Of a stretch of 64,000 nucleotides of DNA, positions 1 through 6,812 are shown in pieces; the stretch's first letter is position 1; the number at the start of each line of letters is the position of its first letter. Both the position numbers and the translations under genes were made by a program. Below the pieces are notes generated by a model. That model searched no databases and was not told the origin of the DNA. It saw only the letters and a program-made list of their open reading frames with translations. This DNA comes from an uncultured Prevotella sp. (GTDB taxonomy: Bacteria; Bacteroidota; Bacteroidia; Bacteroidales; Bacteroidaceae): contig CAMKTS010000007.1 of assembly GCA_946415755.1 (NCBI GenBank), positions 39,459 through 103,458 on the forward strand, written 5' to 3'.

Positions 1-127
1 CGAGCAACTCTATCGCGAGCTTCGTTCCATCAGCAAGAGACAGGTGAAGATACGTCTCATCCCCTACTATGCTTGGGACAACCGCGGCATCGATGACATG
101 TCGCTCTGGCTACCCCTTCTGCGATAA
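1..127 (+). CDS. C-terminal end of a GH127-type (DUF1680) glycoside hydrolase, partial
   Basis: An open frame runs from the window edge to a TAA at 125-127 and encodes about 41 residues. It ends with IPYYAWDNRGIDDMSLWLP, which resembles the conserved C-terminal signature of DUF1680/GH127 enzymes (beta-L-arabinofuranosidases and relatives). The next gene starts 30 bp downstream on the same strand and is GH141-like, followed by GH78. In B. thetaiotaomicron the rhamnogalacturonan-II genes BT1003 (GH127), BT1002 (GH141) and BT1001 (GH78) are neighbours, so an aceric-acid hydrolase-like role is possible. That role is inferred from gene order; the catalytic part lies outside the window. Confidence 0.7.
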   Translation, partial: EQLYRELRSISKRQVKIRLIPYYAWDNRGIDDMSLWLPLLR

Positions 128-157
128 AGGAAATAGAGAAAGCAGATATGGCATTCT

Positions 158-1900
158 ATGAAACAGAACCTTCTTTTCGTCTGTCTGTTCTACGCCTTAG
201 GCATACAGGCTGCAGAGATTAACATCACCCCCGACTCGTCGCTCACCGATGCCATTCGTAAGGCACGCGAGATGAAACGACTGGGGAAGGCTACCCAGGT
301 GACCATCCACCTAGGGGCTGGTACGTATTTCCTGTATGAACCCTTGCGACTGCGCCCTGAAGACAGCGGTCTGAAACTGGTAGGCAAGGATGCCGTGATC
401 AGCGGCGGAATAAAGATAACGGGGTGGAAGAAACAGGGCAAGCTGCTGATAGCTGATGTACCTGATTTCAACGGACGTCCTATTGATTTCCGCCAGTTGT
501 GGGTCAATGGGCAGAAGGCTATACGAGCCCGCGATGTCAGTGACTTCGAACAGATGCATTGTATCCGCACCTACGACAAAAAGAACCATATATTGTGGGT
601 GCCAAAGAAGGCGGTGGAGAAAATCATAAAGGCATCCTATGCAGAGATGGTGCTGCACGAGATGTGGTGTACGAGCAACCTGCGCATCAAGAGTGTCGAG
701 ATTCAGGGCGACTCTGCCGCTGTGCGTTTCCACAACCCAGAGGCAAAGCTCCAGTTCGAGCACCCGTGGCCCTCGCCCATGACACCTGATACGAAGCATC
801 CGTCTCCCTTCTATCTGACCAACGCCAAGGAACTTATTGACGAGCCGGGCGAATGGTACCATGACATCCGAGAGCATAAGTTATACTATATGCCTCGGAT
901 AAATGAGAAATTAGAAATGAGGAATGAGAAATGGACGGCGGTGGTGCCGGTGTTAGAGACGCTGGTGGAGGTAATTGGTAGTGCCGAACATCCTGTGCGC
1001 AACATCACCATTGAGGGTGTGACCTTCAGCCACACCACCTGGATGCGACCCAGCGAAAAGGGACATGTACCTTTACAGGCTGGCATGTATCTGAAGGAGG
1101 CTTATAAGTTGCGCCCACAGATAGACCGCCCCAATAACCACAAACTCGACAATCAAGGTTGGTTAGGACGTGCCGCTGCTGCTATAGAACTGCGCTATAC
1201 AGAAGACATCAACTTCGACGAATGCCGCTTTGAGCACCTCGGCGGTTCAGGATTGGACTACGCTATCGCATGTCGTCGTGGCACAACGACGAACTGTATC
1301 TTCACAGACATCGCCATGAACGGCTACGTATGTGGCTCGTTCTCGCCGGAAGGACTGGAGACCCACCTACCCTACCAGCCCACCGACTTCCGCGAGGTGT
1401 GTACAGGACAAGTGGTGAACAACTGTGAGTTCTACGACGTGACTAACGAGGACTGGGGCTGTGTGGCCATCTGTGCAGGCTATGTCAGCGGTATCAACAT
1501 CGAGCACAACACCATCCACGACGTCTCGTACACGGGCATCTCACTGGGATGGGGCTGGAACCGCGACATGGTCTGTATGAAAGACAATAAAGTTCACGCG
1601 AACCTTATTTATAATTATGCACAGCACATGTACGACTGCGCAGGCATCTATACGTTGGGCAATCAGCCGGGAACTGTCATCTCAGAGAATGTGGTAAAAG
1701 ACATCGCCACACCCAGTTACGTACACGACCCAAACCATTGGTTCTACCTTTATACCGATGAAGGCTCCAGCAACATCACGATAAAGGACAACTGGACACC
1801 CAGCGAGAAATTTCTGAAGAATGCCAACGGACCTGGCAACATTTGGGAGAACAACGGTCCGCAAGTTAACGAAAATATCAAGCGCAATGCAGGCAAATAA
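158..1900 (+). CDS. Secreted right-handed beta-helix protein, GH141-like (candidate alpha-L-fucosidase)
   Basis: The 580-residue protein starts with a signal peptide (cleavage near QAAE, residue 19-20), so it is exported to the periplasm or beyond. The body has the alternating pattern of a parallel beta-helix, with NITIEGVTF, SGLDYAIACRRG and HDVSYTGISLGWGWN stretches typical of pectate-lyase-like folds and of GH141. The founding GH141 member BT1002 removes fucose from rhamnogalacturonan-II. A GH127 C-terminus precedes it and a GH78 gene overlaps its 3' end by 14 bp, so the three probably form one operon for pectin side-chain removal. Oddity: residues about 247-259 (INEKLEMRNEK) are encoded by a simple AATGAGAAAT-like repeat in a loop. 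Many beta-helix proteins lack GH141 activity, so the enzyme class is moderately sure. Confidence 0.7.
   Translation: MKQNLLFVCLFYALGIQAAEINITPDSSLTDAIRKAREMKRLGKATQVTIHLGAGTYFLYEPLRLRPEDSGLKLVGKDAVISGGIKITGWKKQGKLLIADVPDFNGRPIDFRQLWVNGQKAIRARDVSDFEQMHCIRTYDKKNHILWVPKKAVEKIIKASYAEMVLHEMWCTSNLRIKSVEIQGDSAAVRFHNPEAKLQFEHPWPSPMTPDTKHPSPFYLTNAKELIDEPGEWYHDIREHKLYYMPRINEKLEMRNEKWTAVVPVLETLVEVIGSAEHPVRNITIEGVTFSHTTWMRPSEKGHVPLQAGMYLKEAYKLRPQIDRPNNHKLDNQGWLGRAAAAIELRYTEDINFDECRFEHLGGSGLDYAIACRRGTTTNCIFTDIAMNGYVCGSFSPEGLETHLPYQPTDFREVCTGQVVNNCEFYDVTNEDWGCVAICAGYVSGINIEHNTIHDVSYTGISLGWGWNRDMVCMKDNKVHANLIYNYAQHMYDCAGIYTLGNQPGTVISENVVKDIATPSYVHDPNHWFYLYTDEGSSNITIKDNWTPSEKFLKNANGPGNIWENNGPQVNENIKRNAGK
899..933 (+). 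repeat. Simple AATGAGAAAT-type repeat inside the GH141-like gene
   Basis: The stretch reads as loose copies of AAATGAGAAAT/AGAAATGAGGAATG and stays in frame, encoding INEKLEMRNEK. The same kind of repeat (GAGTAATGAGTAATG) lies between genes at 39255. It looks like a microsatellite inserted in a permissive loop. Confidence 0.6.
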
Positions 1901-3980
1901 TAAAGCAACATGGATATGGTACCCTGGCGACTTCGAAGTGTGGCTCGGCAACATCTTCAATAATCGCAGAACGGAGCGTGGAGCCATGTTTCCCCCGTTC
2001 TGGAAACAGGACTCGCACTATGTGACAGTGGAATTCTCGAAGACTTTCGATGTGGCGGCGGAAGAGGACATCACCATCGCCTGCGAGGGACAGTTCAACA
2101 TTGCCCTCGACGGGAAGTTGCAGTCGGTTGCCACAGGGGCCGTCCGTCGCAAAGAGAACAACACCTTCTCTTTTACCGTTCCCAAGGGTGGGCACAAACT
2201 CAACCTGAAGGTATGGAACCAAGCAACGCCCCCTGCCCTCTTCATCGATGGTAAGACTATCAAGACGGATTCCAGTTGGCTGGCGACCTATGAGGACAAA
2301 CTGTGGATTGACGAGAACGGCGTGGCTCACGGTTCAGGTATCTACGTGCCTGCTGCCCATTGGAACTTCGACAGCATTGACACCCCACCCTCTACTTACC
2401 AATTGGAGCGTGAGGAGCGCCGCCCTGTATGTGCCACCGTTCCCGCCGGTTCTCCGTCGGGCATCCTCTACGATTTCGGCAAGGAGACCTTTGGCTACCT
2501 GAAAGTCAGGAACCTGAAAGGCATCCTCCACATCTATTACGGAGAGAGTCCAGAGGAAGCGCTCGACAAGGAGCACTGCGAAACCCTCGATGTCATTGAT
2601 GTTCAACGTCCGACGTTTAATGTTCAATGTTCATTGTTCAACGTTCAATGTTCCAAGGCCTTCCGTTACGTCTATATAGAAAAGGAGGAAGGGGCGAGCT
2701 ACGACGAGGTGCTGATGGACTACGAATATGCGCCCCACGACATGACCCATAGCGGTTCATTCCGTTGTTCTGACGAGGAAATCAATCGGATATGGGAAGT
2801 GGGTGCTTACACCATGGATCTCACCACCCGCGAGTTTTTCATGGACGGCATCAAGCGCGACCGCTGGACGTGGTCGGGCGATGCCATCCAGTCGTACCTG
2901 ATGAACTACTATCTGCGCTTCGATACGGAGTGCGTCAAGCGTACCATCCGCCAGTTGCGTGGTAAAGATCCTATGACGGCACATGTCAACACCATCATGG
3001 ATTACACGTTCTACTGGTTCAAGTCCATTCTCGACTACTACCAGTATACGGGCGATGCTGACTTTGTGAGGGAGATGTGGCCACGCATGGTGACGCTGAT
3101 GAACTACGTGGAAGGACGTCTGAATCAGGACGGTATGGCCGAAGGAAAGTCCGATGACTGGATTTTTGTAGATTGGGTGGACTTTCCCATGCACAAGCGC
3201 GGCACGCTGTGTTTCGAGCAAATCCTGCTGATGAAGGCGATGGAGACGATGGCTCTTTGTGCCAAACTCCTGGGTATCAACAAGAGCGACTACCGCGTGA
3301 AGGCGGAAGAGCTGCGCAACAAAATCAAGCAGACCTTCTGGAGCTACGACCAGCGTGCCTATCTGCATGCCATCGAGGATGGGAAGATGAATCCGCAGAT
3401 TACCAAGTTCCCGAATATGTTTGCCATTCTATACGGACTGGCCTATGAGGAGGAACGTAAGGAGATTATGCAGTCGGTGATGCTCAACCCCGACATCGCC
3501 CCCATCACTACTCCCTATATGCGCTTTTATGAACTCGAAACGCTCTGCATCGACGGCCTGCAACAGCAGGTGCTACAGGAAATGAAGGACTACTGGGGCG
3601 GTATGATTCGAGAAGGGGCCACCTCGTTCTGGGAGAAATACGTGCCCACAGAGCGTGGCACGCAGCATCTGGCTATGTACGGACGCCCCTACGGCAAGTC
3701 GCTCTGTCACGCCTGGGGGGCCTCACCCGTCTACCTGTTGGGCAAGTATTACCTCGGCGTGCGCCCCACGAAGCCCGGCTACGAAGAATTCGAGATACAC
3801 CCCTCGCTGGGCGGTCTCGAATGGATGGAGGGCGACGTACCCACTCCACATGGTATGATACATGTATATATGGACAGGAATACGATAAAAATACGTGCCA
3901 CAGAAGGCCGTGGCACGCTCTATGTCGCTGGTCAGCAAGTGGCTGTCAGTACGGATAAGGAGGTTGTCGTACACTATTGA
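1887..3980 (+). CDS. GH78-type alpha-L-rhamnosidase
   Basis: The ORF track opens at 1821, but the family N-terminus (WIWYPGDFEVW, a sandwich domain) follows the ATG at 1887, which I take as the start; this gives 697 residues and a 14-bp overlap with the upstream gene, as in a translationally coupled operon. The central (alpha/alpha)6 barrel carries the GH78-like stretches FFMDGIKRDRWTWSGD and DDWIFVDW, rich in the acidic residues that act in inverting rhamnosidases, and SFWEKYVP/SLCHAWGASPVYLL near the end, followed by a beta-sandwich. No signal peptide is visible, so it may act inside the cell or leave by another route. Residues about 239-256 (VQRPTFNVQCSLFNVQCS) come from a tandem TTCAATG-like DNA repeat. 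By order it matches BT1001 of the RG-II system; substrate is inferred. Confidence 0.85.
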   Translation: MQANNKATWIWYPGDFEVWLGNIFNNRRTERGAMFPPFWKQDSHYVTVEFSKTFDVAAEEDITIACEGQFNIALDGKLQSVATGAVRRKENNTFSFTVPKGGHKLNLKVWNQATPPALFIDGKTIKTDSSWLATYEDKLWIDENGVAHGSGIYVPAAHWNFDSIDTPPSTYQLEREERRPVCATVPAGSPSGILYDFGKETFGYLKVRNLKGILHIYYGESPEEALDKEHCETLDVIDVQRPTFNVQCSLFNVQCSKAFRYVYIEKEEGASYDEVLMDYEYAPHDMTHSGSFRCSDEEINRIWEVGAYTMDLTTREFFMDGIKRDRWTWSGDAIQSYLMNYYLRFDTECVKRTIRQLRGKDPMTAHVNTIMDYTFYWFKSILDYYQYTGDADFVREMWPRMVTLMNYVEGRLNQDGMAEGKSDDWIFVDWVDFPMHKRGTLCFEQILLMKAMETMALCAKLLGINKSDYRVKAEELRNKIKQTFWSYDQRAYLHAIEDGKMNPQITKFPNMFAILYGLAYEEERKEIMQSVMLNPDIAPITTPYMRFYELETLCIDGLQQQVLQEMKDYWGGMIREGATSFWEKYVPTERGTQHLAMYGRPYGKSLCHAWGASPVYLLGKYYLGVRPTKPGYEEFEIHPSLGGLEWMEGDVPTPHGMIHVYMDRNTIKIRATEGRGTLYVAGQQVAVSTDKEVVVHY
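2600..2653 (+). repeat. Tandem TTCAATG/TTCAACG repeat inside the GH78 gene
   Basis: About seven loose copies of GTTCAACG/GTTCAATG follow each other and are translated in frame as FNVQCSLFNVQCS. The units have the look of intergenic simple repeats of this group rather than of enzyme coding sequence. Confidence 0.7.
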
Positions 3981-4001
3981 GCCATACCGAAACGCCTGAG
4001 A

Positions 4002-6251
4002 CTATTCTCCCTGAAGGATAATGTTGACTACCGAGACGACATCGCCGACATCGATGTTGCCGTCGCCATTGATATCGGCAGCCTTTTCGTTGAAGTTGTC
4101 AGATGGATTTTCGAGAATCTTGTTCACGATAGCCACCACATCAGCCACATCCACCTTGCCGTCGCCGTTGGCATCACCTTTCAGCACAGTCTTGTTATCG
4201 GCAACCACTACCTCGTCCAGGAAGAAGCGTCCCTTCGTGGTCTCAAAGGTAACCGTCACACTACCCGCACCCGTCAGCTCTACCACATAGTCTTTGAACT
4301 GGCCCTTGGTCATGGTGACCGATGATGGGCTGACCGTTCCTCCGTTAGCCGTCAGTTTCAGCGTGGTGGCATCGCTCTCGGTATTCCAAGCACCTGCTTT
4401 GAAAGACATCTGGGTAGTACCGTCAAGTTTGATGGCAGGAGTGGTAGCCAAGCCATTCACACTTCCCGTACCGAAACGGGCACACTTGGAAGCATTATAT
4501 GCTTTCGGTGACACCCACCCCTCATTGTCGGGGGTCAAGGCAGCGGTACCACCAACAATATTATTCCATTTGCCGTCATTGCCGCCTGCACCATCACACT
4601 GGTCGAACGACTCATAGAACAGGGCACCGTCTACCACCACTGGAGTGACAGGGTCATCTTCATCACCACCGGGATTGCTGCCACCACCGGCGGCTACAAA
4701 CTTGAAGCTGACGATATTATTGCTGTTCTGCTTGATATCCTCCACCGACGAGTCTATCCAGTAGGTGCCGTTGGTATTGCGGGTAAACAACTGGGAAGCC
4801 TTTTTGGCTACATTGTCTGAAGTCTTGAAGTCCTTGTTGAATGCCGTTACCGTATTATAGGGGAACGGATCGGTAGCGATACCCTCATCCGTATAATACT
4901 TCTGTCCCTGATAGTATGATGACTGATATTTTCCATCGGCAGGCACCACGACCATACGCTGATGATCGGGGTCGTCGTTGGGCGTATTTTCTGCCCATGA
5001 TTTCTCATTGTAGTCTACATGGATGATCAGCAGTCCCGCATCGGGAAGCGATGCATCCCATCCCTCCAGTTGGCGGTTTTCCAAGAGATAGTATTCATTA
5101 CGGTTGCCCTTATTATAAATAATGTAGCTCTCTCCCCCATTCTGCAGCGACTTCATGTTCTCGACAGTCACATCCTCATCTTCCAGCACGATGGGTTCCT
5201 GCCATCCGGCCACCCACCGTTCATAGCTGGTAAAGCCCGCCGGCCGATAGCCTCCCCCATTGTAGCTGCCCTGATCCATCAGGTCCCAAGGTCCCATTCC
5301 CGGACCACCGCTATAGTCGGTATCGTAGAAGTCGGGATAGCCCAGACAATGGCTGAACTCGTGGCACATGGTGCCGATGCCCTCTATGCGGCCGGAACTG
5401 CTCAGTTCGGGGCCGCAGGCGTAGGTATTAACCATCAGGTTGGTTCCCACCTTCACCGGTCCAGAGCCGTCACCATAGTATTTGGAAGAATACAGGTCGT
5501 AAGCATGCGGCCAGATGGTGTCATCGCCTCCGCCGTCAGCCTCGCCCTTGCCGGCATAGATCAGATACACCTGGTCTACATAGCCGTCGCCATCCCAGTC
5601 GTACTGCTTCCAGTCGCTGACCATATCTTTGGCCAGCGCAACAGCCTCGCAGACCATCTCGCCAGGATGTTTGTCCTGGTCGTCAGCATCCGGATCGTTC
5701 TCACCATAGTAGGAATATTTTTTCGACACCTTGACAGGGCCTACCACATCGAAGTCCAGTTCGAACTTTCCACGGCTCTGTGCCTTGAAATAGTCGGCCA
5801 TAGAACCCTTGAAGTTTCCCTGCTGGAAGTTCTCTTCATTGGCGATGCGCTGATAGAGTGCGTTGTTATTCGACGACTTGAATGAAAGGTCAGAAAAGTT
5901 GACCAGGATGATGATGCCCTTCTTCTTGCCCGTATAGCTGCCCACCTCGCCCACGCGGCGTGATGCCAGCCGCATGGCGCGCTTGGCATTCACCTGTGAG
6001 CGGCGCACTTTGGCACGCTCTTTGCCTGCCTTGGCATCCACCTGCTGGTAGAATTCCGAATCTGCCATCCGTTGATAAGTCGCTCCATCGGCAGCCTGCA
6101 GCCAGTGACCGTGTTCGTCGCCCACCAGCTGTACCTTTACTTCCGTCCCATCACTTAACTGTATTGTTCTCCATAGTCCTCTCTTTGCCGGAACAGCCAT
6201 CACGACTGTTGCCACCACACTGAGAGTAAAAAAAAGAAATAGTTTTCTCAT
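4002..6251 (-). CDS. Secreted M6-family (immune inhibitor A-like) metalloprotease with dockerin tail
   Basis: The start is taken at the ATG giving MRKLFLFFTLSVVATVVMAVPAK (6251), a clean signal peptide; the track start lies eight codons upstream and gives a poor one. The product has 749 residues. Residues about 100-400 contain the M6 zinc motif HEFSHCLGYPDFYD (HExxHxxGxxD) near residue 293, plus MGPWDLMDQGSY, typical of M6 peptidases. A linker with NPGGDEDDP is followed by a beta-sandwich region (about 550-680) and a C-terminal dockerin-like pair of calcium loops (GDANGDGKVDVADVV and DINGDGNIDVGDVV). Dockerin tails without cohesins are common in Prevotella secreted proteins; their partner is unknown. 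The gene is convergent with GH78 (21 bp apart) and lies just 3' of tmRNA, whose 3' end is 26 bp away. Confidence 0.85.
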   Translation of the reverse strand: MRKLFLFFTLSVVATVVMAVPAKRGLWRTIQLSDGTEVKVQLVGDEHGHWLQAADGATYQRMADSEFYQQVDAKAGKERAKVRRSQVNAKRAMRLASRRVGEVGSYTGKKKGIIILVNFSDLSFKSSNNNALYQRIANEENFQQGNFKGSMADYFKAQSRGKFELDFDVVGPVKVSKKYSYYGENDPDADDQDKHPGEMVCEAVALAKDMVSDWKQYDWDGDGYVDQVYLIYAGKGEADGGGDDTIWPHAYDLYSSKYYGDGSGPVKVGTNLMVNTYACGPELSSSGRIEGIGTMCHEFSHCLGYPDFYDTDYSGGPGMGPWDLMDQGSYNGGGYRPAGFTSYERWVAGWQEPIVLEDEDVTVENMKSLQNGGESYIIYNKGNRNEYYLLENRQLEGWDASLPDAGLLIIHVDYNEKSWAENTPNDDPDHQRMVVVPADGKYQSSYYQGQKYYTDEGIATDPFPYNTVTAFNKDFKTSDNVAKKASQLFTRNTNGTYWIDSSVEDIKQNSNNIVSFKFVAAGGGSNPGGDEDDPVTPVVVDGALFYESFDQCDGAGGNDGKWNNIVGGTAALTPDNEGWVSPKAYNASKCARFGTGSVNGLATTPAIKLDGTTQMSFKAGAWNTESDATTLKLTANGGTVSPSSVTMTKGQFKDYVVELTGAGSVTVTFETTKGRFFLDEVVVADNKTVLKGDANGDGKVDVADVVAIVNKILENPSDNFNEKAADINGDGNIDVGDVVSVVNIILQGE

Positions 6252-6276
6252 CTCATGGTTTTTATATGTCATCAAG

Positions 6277-6672
6277 TGGAGTTAGAGGGAATCGAACCCT
6301 CGTCCAAACAGGGAAACCATACGCTTTCTACATGCTTATCCCAGCCTTCGGTTTTCGAGTGTCAGCAAGACCTGGGCCACCAACTGCCACCTTATCCTCT
6401 GAGTTTCACCAGTACATCGAGGCCTGCACAGGCTATTTCCGATTTTCCTGCACCGCTTGATCCTCAGATTCGGAACCACATCCTTGGAGCGATGTCTCGT
6501 TCCCCTACCTGGTAGAGGAATAAAGCCAGTAAACTACTGTACTTCGTTTAGGCAGCGAGAGCGTACTTTGTTTCGCCAATTAATTTTCCGACCGACGAGA
6601 TTATGGAGCCCACAGCCGTCGCTCCGCATGCTTACATACCATCTCAGCCTGCTGTCAAATCCAGTTAACCCC
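6277..6672 (-). ncRNA. ssrA: tmRNA (ssrA), tag GETKYALAA
   Basis: Read on the minus strand, the 5' end GGGGTTAACTGG pairs with the 3' end TAACTCC over seven bases, and GGTTCGATTCCCTCTAACTCC forms the T arm, as in one-piece tmRNAs. CCA is not encoded. The reading frame for the proteolysis tag lies at 6577 to 6548 and reads G-E-T-K-Y-A-L-A-A followed by TAA, ending in the usual ALAA degron. With SmpB the RNA rescues stalled ribosomes and marks the broken peptide for proteolysis. Length (396 nt) fits Bacteroidota. A promoter in the palindrome at 6695-6757 precedes it. Several short ORFs on the plus strand here are only its shadow. Confidence 0.95.
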
Positions 6673-6694
6673 GAGAAGAATATTGTAATTCGCC

Positions 6695-6757
6695 TGCAAA
6701 ATTACACATTTTTTTCAACAATGCCATTGTTTTAACAAAAAAATGTGTAATTTTGCA
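6695..6757. promoter_or_regulatory. Palindromic divergent promoter for ssrA (-) and the polysaccharide operon (+)
   Basis: Two 21-bp arms, 6695-6715 and 6737-6757, are exact reverse complements, each holding TGTGTAATTTTGCA. A second pair, AACAATG and CATTGTT, sits at the centre. Each arm contains a TAATTTTG -7 element (plus strand 6748-6755, minus strand 6704-6697). The plus-strand copy has TTG at 6727-6729, 18 nt upstream, which fits the Bacteroidota sigma factor. So both directions fire from the same palindrome. It could also be an operator or, if transcribed through, a hairpin. Confidence 0.75.
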
Positions 6758-6812
6758 CAATATTTCGATATAGAAAGTGTTCTCATATTATAATAAGGTA
6801 TAAGAGACTAAC

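Noticed and set aside
5019-5885. 288-codon plus-strand ORF opposite the M6 protease
   Set aside because: Antisense to conserved protease motifs, without start context or recognisable family.
6255-6735. Several short plus-strand ORFs over the tmRNA
   Set aside because: They overlap the tmRNA and its palindromic promoter and have no coding signature.
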